Below, in pieces: positions 1 to 8,195 of a stretch of 64,000 nt of DNA. The stretch lies in the NCBI GenBank assembly GCA_015065455.1, contig SVQI01000002.1, positions 1-64,000 on the forward strand, in the 5' to 3' direction. Each line of letters starts with the position of its first letter. Positions within the stretch are counted from its first letter, which is position 1. The translations under genes and the position numbers were made by a program. Origin of the DNA: Oscillospiraceae bacterium (GTDB lineage Bacteria > Bacillota > Clostridia > Oscillospirales > CAG-272). The notes beneath the pieces were generated by a model. It was not told the DNA's origin, did no database searches, and saw only the letters and a list, made by a program, of their open reading frames with translations.

Positions 1-2
1 GA

Positions 3-80
3 AATTCTATGTCCAAACCTAAGAAAAACCTTGAAAAAGCCCGTCAAATCAAGGGTTTAGGAAATTCTGGTTTGAAATAA
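3..80 (+). CDS. possible 3' end of a truncated gene
   Basis: An open frame runs in from the window edge and stops with TAA at 78-80. From an internal ATG at 9 it encodes 23 lysine-rich residues ending GLGNSGLK. No ribosome site precedes that ATG, so it is more likely the tail of a gene starting upstream than a complete small gene. The family is not recognised. It converges with the minus-strand operon that ends at 147, and no strong terminator lies between them, only a short CTGC/GCAG palindrome near 98-110. Confidence 0.25.
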   Translation, partial: NSMSKPKKNLEKARQIKGLGNSGLK

Positions 81-146
81 TTTTTTAAAAAATTTTCTGC
101 AATTTGCAGGTCATTTCTATAAACAACTTGTACAGTATAAGAATAG

Positions 147-1274
147 TCAATAACTGATTTCCATGATCTGTGGTGCAAAACAACTGTCACCTGTAGTAAT
201 TACAGAAAAACCGCTTCCTTTTATCTTGGATTTTAATATTAATCCTTCAGATCTTGTTATGGTTCTTGTGCGCGGCTCAACTATCAACGGTATGAGATCA
301 ATAGTTTGATAACCTCTGCTTGATAAAGAATTTGAAACAAGTGAGCCTCCCGCTATCTTGTTATCCCAGTTTGAGCCAAAACTGCAAAAACGGGCAGAAA
401 ATTTGTACGAACCTAACTCTATTCTGTTATCATTCAGCTTTGGTATGTGTAAAACAGCTTTTTTTATACGGTTATCCATAATCTCTGTAATTTTCGAGTA
501 GTCAAGTCTGGTATATAGCCATTGTTCTCCATACGTTGTTGTGTTTCCGATAAATCCTATGCTTCCAAACGCATTGTTAGATAACGGATTCATACTCTCA
601 ACAGTAGTATCCTGAAATAGTTTATTCTCATAAAGATTTGCCTCAAAGAAAACGTACTGCGCTAATGGACTTGTTGTGGATATATCAATTTTATATTTCT
701 TATCAGCAAGCTTTTGATATTCCAGCTTGGCAGGAGCAATTACGTTACCGATTGAATCCATAGAACCTATGCATGAAAATACTATAAACGGTCTGAAACG
801 CTCTTTCATAAATGCAAAACATTTGTTATTTGCTCTAATGTTTAAATATGACTGTCCAATATTCACTATAAAACTAATTTTTGGGTTGCTTTGCATATTA
901 TATTTCATGGCAACACCATTAGTAGTTGGAATGATAACGTTGTCCCCACACCGCACTTCGCGACTGTGAACAAGCGTAGGCTTTTTCTCTAATTCAATAG
1001 AACAAGATCCTTCAGTATTTTTCAATATAATATTATCAGATATAATAATGTCCGCATTACTTCCCACGGCATGAGCTGTACCGGAATCAAAATAAAATTT
1101 TGGGTTAATAAGCTTAAGCGTTTTTTGATTATAGATTGGAGTGGTAAAATAGTACGCAGTTCTAATCCCACTATTTTCCATACAGACCACTCGATATCTA
1201 TTACTATTATGAGGGTCATTTATGATCAGTTTCCCTTTGCGCAGTTTTTCTATCTCTCCTAAAACAGACTCCAT
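147..1274 (-). CDS. hypothetical protein, possible DNRLRE-like fold
   Basis: This 375-residue protein has no signal peptide or membrane segment. The C-terminal half (about residues 210-375) is beta-rich, with an aromatic GEQWLYTRLDY stretch followed by KAVLHIPKLN, which recalls DNRLRE-type repeat domains of Firmicutes surface proteins. That assignment is by general look only. The ATG at 1274 is chosen because GGGAGG lies eight bases upstream and the start is 2 bp after the CYTH gene stop. An in-frame GTG nine bases further upstream is less likely. It is the last gene of a tight six-gene operon with a CYTH protein, an AMP ligase, an ACP, a kinase and a nucleotidyltransferase. Function unknown. 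Confidence 0.75.
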   Translation of the reverse strand: MESVLGEIEKLRKGKLIINDPHNSNRYRVVCMENSGIRTAYYFTTPIYNQKTLKLINPKFYFDSGTAHAVGSNADIIISDNIILKNTEGSCSIELEKKPTLVHSREVRCGDNVIIPTTNGVAMKYNMQSNPKISFIVNIGQSYLNIRANNKCFAFMKERFRPFIVFSCIGSMDSIGNVIAPAKLEYQKLADKKYKIDISTTSPLAQYVFFEANLYENKLFQDTTVESMNPLSNNAFGSIGFIGNTTTYGEQWLYTRLDYSKITEIMDNRIKKAVLHIPKLNDNRIELGSYKFSARFCSFGSNWDNKIAGGSLVSNSLSSRGYQTIDLIPLIVEPRTRTITRSEGLILKSKIKGSGFSVITTGDSCFAPQIMEISY

Positions 1275-1276
1275 TC

Positions 1277-1843
1277 TTAACACCTCCCATCCCTTTTTCT
1301 TTCAAAGAATCTCTGCGATTTAGATTTACCTTTACCAATACGGTCCAAAAGGTTGTCCACATCACCTAATAATTTAATATTAACCAGTTTTTCTGCAATA
1401 TCCTCTAATAGCCACAGGGCTTTTTTCTCGCTGTTTTCACAATACTCAACCTCAAGTTCATAATCTGTGTATCCAAGATATGTATTGCGATCAAGTACCA
1501 TTTCACATAAAGCATCTTTATATATAATGGTTCGATGTGTTACAAGTTTACCCTGACAGCTAAGACCCTTTTCATTAAATATTCTTGGATCAAACTCTGT
1601 TTTTTTAACCAAATCTTCTTCAATACTGCAATCATAATGCTTTGATGAATGATTTTTTACTGTTGCTTTAAAGATACCGTCTTTTTCGCGAATTCTACAG
1701 GTAATACCTTTTTTGTTCATAGAGAAATCACCCGTGTCAAAATAATAATTAGTTTGAGTCTTTGAAGATAAATTTCCAAACAAATTATTAGTGACATCAT
1801 ACTCAGCCTCGGTCAGCATAAGTTTCTTTTCATACTCCGTCAC
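1277..1843 (-). CDS. CYTH domain protein (triphosphate tunnel fold)
   Basis: This 188-residue protein opens with the CYTH signature ExExK (EYEKK, residues 3-7). Alternating basic and acidic strands follow, typical of the tunnel fold: CRIREKDG, ATVKNHS, SIEEDLV, ELEVEY. Family members bind metal and triphosphate substrates; known activities are triphosphatase, thiamine-triphosphatase and class IV adenylate cyclase. There is no CHAD or HD partner domain. Translation probably starts at a GTG, with AAGGAG about 11 bases upstream overlapping the end of the ligase gene, which suggests translational coupling. The substrate cannot be read from sequence. In this operon, next to a nucleotidyltransferase and a P-loop kinase, a triphosphate-containing substrate is plausible but unproven. 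Confidence 0.85.
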   Translation of the reverse strand: MTEYEKKLMLTEAEYDVTNNLFGNLSSKTQTNYYFDTGDFSMNKKGITCRIREKDGIFKATVKNHSSKHYDCSIEEDLVKKTEFDPRIFNEKGLSCQGKLVTHRTIIYKDALCEMVLDRNTYLGYTDYELEVEYCENSEKKALWLLEDIAEKLVNIKLLGDVDNLLDRIGKGKSKSQRFFERKRDGRC

Positions 1844-1847
1844 AAGC

Positions 1848-3215
1848 TCAACTCCTTATAATTTTTCCTGATGCATTTTTTGGAATCTCATTCAAAAGAT
1901 TGATACGAGTTGGTATCTGATACGTAGGCAGGCTCATACGACATAGTTCTTTTACTTCCTCTGTATTTGAAAAATCACCAACAACATTCAATACGATCTG
2001 AACTCCAAATTTTTCATCATTATGCCCATAAGCATAAACCTCGCGCACCCGCAAATCTGTTTTTAGAGCACTCTCGATTTCTTGCGGATAAATATTCATT
2101 CCACCCTTAATTATTAAGTTATCACTTCTTCCTATTATTTTCAGCAAACCGATATCATTAATTAATGCAAGATCTCCCGTGCATAACCATCCGCTTTTCA
2201 TAAGTTCAGAGGTCTTTTGAGGGTTATTGTAATACCCTGTCATAACATTCTCTCCCTTTACCCAAAGCATACCAATTTCATTTGCACATGTGGGTTGTCC
2301 TTCTGATGAAATAATTTTCAGCGACACCGAACGCAAAGGAATACCTACACAATCTGCATATTTATTAAACATATCAGGGGGAAGATAGGATACTCTCGGA
2401 CAAGCTTCAGTAAGACCGTAAACGTGGTATATATTTGCTTTTGGAAAAGCGTTTGCAATTCTCATTCCGGTTTCAAATCCCATACACTCTCCGCTAACAC
2501 ATATATGTTTTAAATAATCATTATCTGTCTTTCTTTTAAAACGTGCCATCATTGAAATTAATGTTGGTGTTCCGCAAAAGGCAGTAATTCCATATTTTTT
2601 TAGCTGTTTGTTAATCAGCGCAGGATTAAATGTACCGGGATAAAATTGTATTTTTGTTCCCTTTATAAGCGAGGTAAGAAACTCTCCGGTAAGGACAGCA
2701 CAGTGATATAACGGTCTGGAAATTAAAATCGTGTCAGAAGAATCTATACCAAAATATAAAGCAATATCAGATATATTTGTTATTACATTTGTTTCCGTCA
2801 ACATTGCCCCCTTGGGAACACCCGTTGTTCCCGAAGTACACATAATAAGAACAGGATGCTCCTTCGGTTCGGTATAGTCAGAATCCTCAATATATGTAAT
2901 CTGAAATATGCCGTTCTGATCAGTAATAACAGCCTCGGGGTGAATTGTTTCTAAAATTTTATTACAATGAAGTTCCCCATAGCGTTGAGACAACGGTACG
3001 GCAGTCACTTCTGCAGCAAAACAACACAAAACAGCAATACTTGCCGCCATTTCAGATTGGCACATAATTGCACAGCATTTTATACCGTAAAGTTTTTTTG
3101 AAAATTCTTCCACAAAATCGACTATTTCTTTATATGTCATACACATATCATTCTCACAAACTGTCTGCTGAGAATAATTCTGCATTTTATCTTTGAGATA
3201 ATTCCACAGTTTCAT
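1848..3215 (-). CDS. AMP-forming acyl-CoA/acyl-ACP ligase (ANL superfamily)
   Basis: This 455-residue adenylate-forming enzyme has the P-loop-like core TSGTTGVPKG near residue 130, a YGLTEACP motif in the middle, GWLCTGDLA and RSDNLIIKGGMNIYP further on, and a C-terminal catalytic lysine in NASGKIIRS. It should activate a carboxylic acid as an acyl adenylate and pass it to a thiol. It is somewhat shorter than typical fatty-acyl-CoA ligases (about 500-550). The acyl carrier protein gene lies about 50 bp upstream in the same operon, so the holo-ACP pantetheine is a likely acceptor instead of CoA. The end overlaps the ribosome site of the CYTH gene. The acid substrate is not predictable by eye. 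Confidence 0.88.
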   Translation of the reverse strand: MKLWNYLKDKMQNYSQQTVCENDMCMTYKEIVDFVEEFSKKLYGIKCCAIMCQSEMAASIAVLCCFAAEVTAVPLSQRYGELHCNKILETIHPEAVITDQNGIFQITYIEDSDYTEPKEHPVLIMCTSGTTGVPKGAMLTETNVITNISDIALYFGIDSSDTILISRPLYHCAVLTGEFLTSLIKGTKIQFYPGTFNPALINKQLKKYGITAFCGTPTLISMMARFKRKTDNDYLKHICVSGECMGFETGMRIANAFPKANIYHVYGLTEACPRVSYLPPDMFNKYADCVGIPLRSVSLKIISSEGQPTCANEIGMLWVKGENVMTGYYNNPQKTSELMKSGWLCTGDLALINDIGLLKIIGRSDNLIIKGGMNIYPQEIESALKTDLRVREVYAYGHNDEKFGVQIVLNVVGDFSNTEEVKELCRMSLPTYQIPTRINLLNEIPKNASGKIIRS

Positions 3216-3266
3216 TTTTCTCCTCCATTTTTATTTATCAAACTATAAGATAAACGGTATTTTTAT

Positions 3267-3512
3267 TTAGTCACTCTCATTACAAAAATACCTATTCACC
3301 ATACTGATAACACTTTGAACAGTATTCAATTCAAATGGATTCATATCAGACTCATCTAGTTCTATTCCAAATACATCTTCAATCTGTACAAGCATAGTTA
3401 CCATTAATATGCTGTCAAACGCAAGATCACCTTGCAAAGTTGCATCAACTTCAACACTTTTCTGACCGCTTAGTTCAGACAAAATACCTTTTACTTTTTC
3501 TTCAATATTCAT
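3267..3512 (-). CDS. acyl carrier protein
   Basis: An 81-residue, acidic, all-helical carrier protein. The phosphopantetheine attachment site is LAFDSI, around residues 30-36, with DSI in place of the common DSL. The following helix IEDVFGIELDE is the usual recognition helix. It overlaps the preceding kinase gene by 11 bp and has GGGTGA before its ATG. It lies inside a non-fatty-acid operon beside an AMP-forming ligase, so it is probably a dedicated carrier for that ligase's product and not the housekeeping AcpP. No phosphopantetheinyl transferase is encoded nearby, so one would have to act from elsewhere in the genome. Confidence 0.9.
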   Translation of the reverse strand: MNIEEKVKGILSELSGQKSVEVDATLQGDLAFDSILMVTMLVQIEDVFGIELDESDMNPFELNTVQSVISMVNRYFCNESD

Positions 3513-4143
3513 TTTTTATCACCCTTTCCACTTCTGATTTAACTTTAGTATAACATTCTTCAATTGGCATTTCTGTAGATATAAGGATACCATTATTTGC
3601 CTTGCAAATTGCGATATATTCATCACGCAGCCTGTACTGAAGCTCCATATCAATATATCTATCTTTTTCATTTTCACGACTACGTACACGCTTTACGGCA
3701 GATTCAACAGGTACATCAAAGAAAAATGACACATCCGGTTTTACAACGAACTCAGCAACTTCATATATCCAATTATCCTCATTAAACCCACGCGCACGAA
3801 GATTAGCTAGACACGAATAAAAATATCTATCACTGATTACAATATTTCCGTTTTCCATTTGCGGTTTAATTACCTTATTAATATGTTGTAATCTATCACT
3901 GGCAGCAAGTAACGAAAGACTTCGATAATCATAAGCATCATGATTCGGACAGTCCATATAAGTTCTAAAAATATCAGATTTACGAACTGCATCTGTGGGC
4001 TGCTTAGTTAAAAATACTTTGTAGTTACTTTCAAGCTCTTCTTTAAGCTTTGTCAACATTGTTGTTTTACCGCAACCGTCAAGACCACAGAAGGTAAACA
4101 AATATCCTTTCGAATTATTAGGACTCATATTTAATGTCTTCAT
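3502..4143 (-). CDS. thymidylate-kinase-like P-loop kinase
   Basis: This 213-residue protein has a Walker A GLDGCGKTT near residue 20, LLAASDRLQH, and the DRYFYS motif equivalent to the DR(Y/H) nucleotide-binding arginine of dTMP kinases. The LID-like stretch VKRVRSRENEKDR follows. Length and motif order fit the Tmk fold (dTMP + ATP to dTDP). The usual substrate-specificity segment after DRY differs (SCLANLRARGF), so the acceptor may be something else. It starts at an ATG overlapping the stop of the upstream nucleotidyltransferase (TAATG), so the two are translationally coupled. Tmk-like kinases beside nucleotidyltransferases of this type occur in secondary-metabolite and surface-polymer clusters, which fits better than a housekeeping tmk. 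Confidence 0.8.
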   Translation of the reverse strand: MKTLNMSPNNSKGYLFTFCGLDGCGKTTMLTKLKEELESNYKVFLTKQPTDAVRKSDIFRTYMDCPNHDAYDYRSLSLLAASDRLQHINKVIKPQMENGNIVISDRYFYSCLANLRARGFNEDNWIYEVAEFVVKPDVSFFFDVPVESAVKRVRSRENEKDRYIDMELQYRLRDEYIAICKANNGILISTEMPIEECYTKVKSEVERVIKNEY

Positions 4144-5216
4144 TACATTTTCACCTCTTTCAACAAATTACATCTGCTATGAGAAAAAAATCGCTCTGTA
4201 ATATTTTTTTCGCAGAATATGTATGTTTTTTTCTCTTTTGGGTCAACAATTCTGTGAATAAAATCCGGATCCTCTTTCAAAATTTCTTCTGCAAGCTGTA
4301 ATGCATAGATATTATTGAAATTAAACAGGTACGACATTTGAATAACCGCAAAAGCACATATTTTGTCCATACTAAAAACCTTTGCCCGATTGAATAAATA
4401 ATCAATATAATCTTTTTTTTCATCATTAAGAAGCATATAAACATCGCAATACTTGTATAGAGTCATATCTCTCATCATTTTTACCCAAGGCAATGTTGTT
4501 GCCTCTTTATAAAGATGATTACACAGATGTACAAAAAAATCATCTTTTCTTAATGTTCGAACCCTAAAACCATTTAGTTCTTCATAAGTAGTATTATTAA
4601 TCATTTCTTCGAGAAGTTCTGTATCACCTAGTTTATAATCCAACGAGAAATTAATATCGATCTCCAAAAAACACATTCCGGGTAACTTGATTTCTTTTAT
4701 ATAGGGAATAGTTTCTCCGCGCATCATTTTTGACTCAATAACCTCTTTTCGAGTAGCCGGTTCGAATTTCCCGTTACGAATGTTTCCCTGTTTAAAATCT
4801 GCTTTGAGTAGTGCATTTGCGATTTTGGTTACATCTTTTGGATGAACTAATAAATCTATATCATTAGACGTTCTATATCCATCAGGATAACTTTTGCACA
4901 AGTATGCACCTTTTAACATGGCATATTTACAATCGCATTCGGAGAGTATTTCTTCAACATACTGTATACACCACAAAAAACTTTTGTTCTTCTCAATGTT
5001 TTTGGTATAAGCCATCTCTAATGAATTTCGAAATTCTCGATTTACCTTTCCTAACAAACTATGTTTTTTTAAGGTTCCATAAGCAACTGCAGACATACGA
5101 TTAAAAAATAAATGTCCCAACACATTCGGTGTCGCAAATTCAAGCAATGACTTATCTATGTCATCTGACTTAAAACTGCACAATTTTTTAAATAATTCTT
5201 TTTCTTTTTGTTCCAT
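4143..5216 (-). CDS. nucleotidyltransferase-fold protein (NTP_transf_5-like)
   Basis: This 357-residue protein contains the nucleotidyltransferase-like core YAMLKGAYLCKSYPDG followed by SNDIDLLVHPKDV (about residues 97-130), a D-x-D metal motif in the pattern of the PF14907 family. That family is widespread in ribosomal-peptide and surface-polymer clusters and its substrate is generally unknown. The C-terminal half is helical with many aromatic residues. It is the first large gene of the operon, with GGAGG nine bases before its ATG and a 136-bp gap to a short ORF upstream. The family assignment rests on the GG/S-N-D-x-D pattern and overall length. Whether it transfers a nucleotide or is only a binding protein cannot be decided here. 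Confidence 0.78.
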   Translation of the reverse strand: MEQKEKELFKKLCSFKSDDIDKSLLEFATPNVLGHLFFNRMSAVAYGTLKKHSLLGKVNREFRNSLEMAYTKNIEKNKSFLWCIQYVEEILSECDCKYAMLKGAYLCKSYPDGYRTSNDIDLLVHPKDVTKIANALLKADFKQGNIRNGKFEPATRKEVIESKMMRGETIPYIKEIKLPGMCFLEIDINFSLDYKLGDTELLEEMINNTTYEELNGFRVRTLRKDDFFVHLCNHLYKEATTLPWVKMMRDMTLYKYCDVYMLLNDEKKDYIDYLFNRAKVFSMDKICAFAVIQMSYLFNFNNIYALQLAEEILKEDPDFIHRIVDPKEKKTYIFCEKNITERFFSHSRCNLLKEVKM

Positions 5217-5351
5217 TTTAATTTTCCTCCTTATAGTTTTTTACTATTGCAAAATAGATGTACATGTCCGATCATAATGTATGTTTGCCGGCATAAATAC
5301 ACATTATTTTCTTGTTTCGTATAGTAATGTACTCTATTTTCTGTCTACATT

Positions 5352-5432
5352 CTAAAACATAACCCTGACAAATAATGTCAGGGTTAAAATAAAAATTTTA
5401 AATTTTTTATTTGCAATATTTGCTTTAAACAT
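5352..5432 (-). CDS. 26-residue small ORF with strong ribosome site
   Basis: A short frame MFKANIANKK... ending VRVMF starts at an ATG five bases after a perfect AAGGAGG (5438-5444). The N-terminal half is lysine- and asparagine-rich and the C-terminal half hydrophobic (FKIFILTLTLFV). The last third of the frame is a 10-bp perfect inverted repeat (5361-5385). It lies upstream of and codirectional with the six-gene operon, separated by 136 bp. It could be a leader peptide whose translation affects the hairpin, a small membrane peptide, or a precursor peptide processed by the operon. No homologue is recognised. The ribosome site is the only firm support for translation. Confidence 0.4.
   Translation of the reverse strand: MFKANIANKKFKIFILTLTLFVRVMF
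5361..5385. repeat. 10-bp perfect inverted repeat inside the small ORF
   Basis: AACCCTGACA and TGTCAGGGTT are separated by five bases. Neither side carries a convincing T-tract, although the minus-strand reading is followed by GTTTT. It may be a weak terminator or attenuator between the small ORF and the nucleotidyltransferase operon. Confidence 0.5.
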
Positions 5433-5492
5433 AAAAACCTCCTTAATTTATTTAAAAATAAAAAGCTATAAGCTTTAGGAATGTTTACCGTG

Positions 5493-5521
5493 TTGATTTT
5501 TTTATTGATTTGTGATATAAT
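5493..5521 (+). promoter_or_regulatory. sigma-A promoter of the C39-like lipoprotein gene
   Basis: TTGATT at 5493-5498 and a perfect TATAAT at 5516-5521 are separated by 17 bases. The start codon of the lipoprotein gene follows 44 bp downstream. Confidence 0.8.
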
Positions 5522-5565
5522 GGTGTGGATTATTTTAAAGATTAAGGAAAGCAAAACAAAACGTA

Positions 5566-6555
5566 ATGAAGAAAATTAAAAATATATTTCTATTGACATG
5601 TGTATTTTTGTTTGTATTCAGTTTTTACGGTTGCAGTAAACCAAACGACAATAGCAACAATCCGGAAACAGAAACACACAGACACATATATTCAATGGCG
5701 ACGTGTATTACACCTGCTACGTGTGAAATATGCGGTAAAACCTACGGCGGAGTTTCAAACCACAACTATACACAAGGAACCTGCAACACCCCTGCACAAT
5801 GTCAGGTATGTGGTAAAGTATCCGAAAACCCGATACCTCATACTTTTACCGAAGCTACCTGTACATCACCTAAAACGTGTAAATACTGCGGACTTACACA
5901 AGGAACAACTATTGACCATAAATATACTATAGCTAATAAAACAACGCCCGCAAAATGCAAAATGTGCGGTAAACTCTACGGTCACACCATAGATAACATC
6001 TATAACATTATGCAAAAACCTGCGCTTCCAAACGGATGCGAGGTAGTTTCTCTTGCTATTGTTTTAAATTATCTAGGATATGATATTGACCCTTTAACAC
6101 TCTACAATGACTATATGCCGAAATCTCCGTACAAAGCGGGTGACCCATGGGAAACGTACGTCGGTGATGCAACCGGACTTGGACTCGGATGTTACGCACC
6201 CTGTGTTGCACTAACAGGCAACCGCTATCTCGGTTATCTTGGCTCACAACACAGAGTGTATACCGCAAGCGGCAAAGAACTGTCAGAATACGAAAAGTAT
6301 TTAGACGAAGGTATTCCTGTTATTTTCTGGGGACTTATCAATATGAACGGTGTCGACAGATATGCATGGAATGACTATTTTAACGGAGAAAAAGTCGTCT
6401 GGCATTCATTTTCTCACTGTCTGGTATTGATAGGCTATACGGACAACGGATACATATTCTGCGATCCTCTTGAAGGTGTCATTGAGTATCCTAAAGCAGA
6501 CGTAGAAAAGAGCTTTGAAATAAACTTCCGCCAAGCGTGTGTTATACTGAAATAA
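5566..6555 (+). CDS. lipoprotein with four CxxC repeats and a C39-like cysteine peptidase domain
   Basis: This 329-residue exported protein has a signal peptide ending in the lipobox-like FYGC (lipid-modified Cys23). Residues 40-143 are four consecutive 26-residue repeats, each of the form H-x-Y-T...C-x-T-P-x-x-C-x-x-C-G-K. The fourth has lost its first cysteine. The repeats look like small metal-binding knuckles or disulfide-linked adhesion modules. Residues about 150-329 resemble peptidase_C39_2: LPNGCEVVSLA with the candidate catalytic Cys158, HCLVLIGY with the histidine, and FCDPL with the aspartate. It probably acts outside the membrane on a peptide or wall substrate. It has its own promoter, a rather distant AAGGA ribosome site and its own terminator, so it is monocistronic. 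Confidence 0.85.
   Translation: MKKIKNIFLLTCVFLFVFSFYGCSKPNDNSNNPETETHRHIYSMATCITPATCEICGKTYGGVSNHNYTQGTCNTPAQCQVCGKVSENPIPHTFTEATCTSPKTCKYCGLTQGTTIDHKYTIANKTTPAKCKMCGKLYGHTIDNIYNIMQKPALPNGCEVVSLAIVLNYLGYDIDPLTLYNDYMPKSPYKAGDPWETYVGDATGLGLGCYAPCVALTGNRYLGYLGSQHRVYTASGKELSEYEKYLDEGIPVIFWGLINMNGVDRYAWNDYFNGEKVVWHSFSHCLVLIGYTDNGYIFCDPLEGVIEYPKADVEKSFEINFRQACVILK
5683..5994 (+). repeat. four tandem 78-bp coding repeats
   Basis: The DNA encoding residues 40-143 of the lipoprotein is four units of exactly 78 bp (26 codons). They are related at the protein level but divergent in nucleotide sequence, so the amplification is not recent. Confidence 0.8.
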
Positions 6556-6563
6556 AAAACATA

Positions 6564-6602
6564 AAACTGCCTCAGACACATATTGTGTCCGAGGCAGTTT
6601 TT
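6564..6602. terminator. bidirectional terminator
   Basis: A 17-bp stem with one mismatch (arms 6564-6580 and 6584-6600, 3-base loop) has T-runs on the plus strand and A-runs on its other flank. It serves both the lipoprotein gene and the convergent acetyltransferase gene. Confidence 0.88.
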
Positions 6603-6603
6603 A

Positions 6604-7185
6604 TTAAAATCTTGTATTTATATAATCATCGGCTGTAATCGCGCAATAACCAACGCTTACGTATTCACCCTTAACAAACAACGAAGAATTATGCACACCC
6701 TCAAATTTCATTCCGCATTTTTCCATTACTCTGCGGCTGACTTCATTGCCGACAATATATCTCGCTTCTATTCTGTGCAAATTCAGATTACAAAATCCGA
6801 ATTCTATAACCCTTCTTACAGCTTCGGTAGCATATCCCTGTCTCCAGAACTCAGGATTTAATACGTATCCGATCTCAGCGCAATTATTCTCAAAATCAAG
6901 CTTTGCAAATCCACAGGTTCCTATCATCTTATTAGTAGCCTTATGAACTAATGCCCAATCATAAAACTCCCCCGCTCTGTATTGACTTTGTACAAAGCTC
7001 AAATAATCACGGGTATAGCGCGCATCGGGATGAGGTTTCCAAAGCAAATACCTCGTTACTCTGTCAGAGCGTGAATAGTCATACATATCAAGATAATCCG
7101 ATGTCTTCATTTTTCTCATGAGCAGTCTGTCGGTTTCTACTGTCGGTATTTTTTTAAATATTTTTAACACGGTATCTTTTTGCAT
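6604..7185 (-). CDS. GNAT N-acetyltransferase, RimJ/RimL type
   Basis: This 193-residue protein has the N-terminal TDRLLMRKM strand typical of the RimJ/RimL group, the acetyl-CoA pyrophosphate loop in EFWRQGYATEAV (R/Q-x-x-G-x-A/G), and the late LHRIEARYIVGNEVSRRVMEKCGM segment. It transfers acetyl from acetyl-CoA to an amine, in this group often a protein N-terminus, though small-molecule targets also occur. The start at 7185 is chosen because GGAGGAAGAG immediately precedes that ATG. A longer frame upstream has no ribosome site. It stands alone, convergent with the lipoprotein gene and divergent from proC. Confidence 0.87.
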   Translation of the reverse strand: MQKDTVLKIFKKIPTVETDRLLMRKMKTSDYLDMYDYSRSDRVTRYLLWKPHPDARYTRDYLSFVQSQYRAGEFYDWALVHKATNKMIGTCGFAKLDFENNCAEIGYVLNPEFWRQGYATEAVRRVIEFGFCNLNLHRIEARYIVGNEVSRRVMEKCGMKFEGVHNSSLFVKGEYVSVGYCAITADDYINTRF

Positions 7186-7271
7186 ACTCTTCCTCCGACT
7201 TTTATTGCATTTTATTATAATACCATCTTTTCCATATTTCAAGATATGCAGCAAAATTTACTTTTACGACA

Positions 7272-7300
7272 TTGATATTTATTGTAATATGTGTTATAAT
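7272..7300 (+). promoter_or_regulatory. sigma-A promoter of proC
   Basis: TTGATA and TATAAT are separated by 17 bases. The proC start codon is 37 bp beyond the -10 box. Confidence 0.75.
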
Positions 7301-7337
7301 AATTTAAATTTTTAATTATTTAGCTTGGAGTGATATA

Positions 7338-8150
7338 ATGCTTAACGGAAAATTTGCTTTTCTCGGCACGGGTAATATGGCAGGTGCTATCATTAAAAGT
7401 ATGCACGGGAACTACTCGCCCGATAAAATAGTTCTTTTTGACAAAGATACTTCCAAATACGATTCATACAAAGATAAACCATATATATTGGCAAAAAGCG
7501 CTCCCGAAGCTGTTTCTTTGGCTGACTACATCTTTTTATCGGTAAAGCCACAGAATTTTACTGAGCTTCTCACCGAAATAAAAGAATCGGGCGTAAGTCT
7601 TGAAAACAAGACCTTCATTTCTATTGCGGCAGGAATAACAACAGACTTCGTTTGTGAAAAGCTCGGACAAGAGGTTGCTGTTATTCGTACTATGCCCAAT
7701 ACTCCCCTTCTTGTCGGAAAGGGTGTTACAGCGCTTTCAAAAAACAAAAACGTTAATGAAAAAATATTTAAAAACATTTGCGCTGTATTTGCAGCATCGG
7801 GTACATCATTTACTCTTCCTGAAGAGAAAATGAACGATATTATTTCAGTTACGTCAAGCTCTCCCGCATACGTTTTCTTATTCATCAAGAGCATTTACGA
7901 TGCGGCTGTTGAGATGGGCTTTGAAAACAAGGATTTGCTTGAAATAATCTGCAAAATGGTGATCGGCTCAACAGAGCTTCTTTTAAAAACAGGAAAGACT
8001 CCCGATGAGCTTATATCTATGGTTAAATCCCCTAAAGGAACGACAGAACAGGCATTGAACGTTTTTGCTGAAAATGATTTCTCAGAAATTGTTAAAAAAG
8101 CTATGATCAAATGCTCTGAAAGAGCTGAAGAACTCTCCAAAGGTATGTAA
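7338..8150 (+). CDS. proC: pyrroline-5-carboxylate reductase
   Basis: Reduces 1-pyrroline-5-carboxylate to L-proline with NAD(P)H, the last step of proline synthesis, in the cytoplasm. The 270-residue length is standard. The N-terminal Rossmann motif is FLGTGNMAGAI. The middle carries VIRTMPNTPLLVGKGVTAL, and the C-terminal helical dimer domain contains SSSPAYVFLFI and MVKSPKGTTEQAL, all characteristic of ProC. The start has TTGGAG seven bases upstream. The next gene, an unknown membrane protein, follows 45 bp later and may be cotranscribed. Confidence 0.97.
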   Translation: MLNGKFAFLGTGNMAGAIIKSMHGNYSPDKIVLFDKDTSKYDSYKDKPYILAKSAPEAVSLADYIFLSVKPQNFTELLTEIKESGVSLENKTFISIAAGITTDFVCEKLGQEVAVIRTMPNTPLLVGKGVTALSKNKNVNEKIFKNICAVFAASGTSFTLPEEKMNDIISVTSSSPAYVFLFIKSIYDAAVEMGFENKDLLEIICKMVIGSTELLLKTGKTPDELISMVKSPKGTTEQALNVFAENDFSEIVKKAMIKCSERAEELSKGM

Positions 8151-8195
8151 TTTTACCGTTTCCGCCATCATATATATTATATCGGTGGTGGTATA

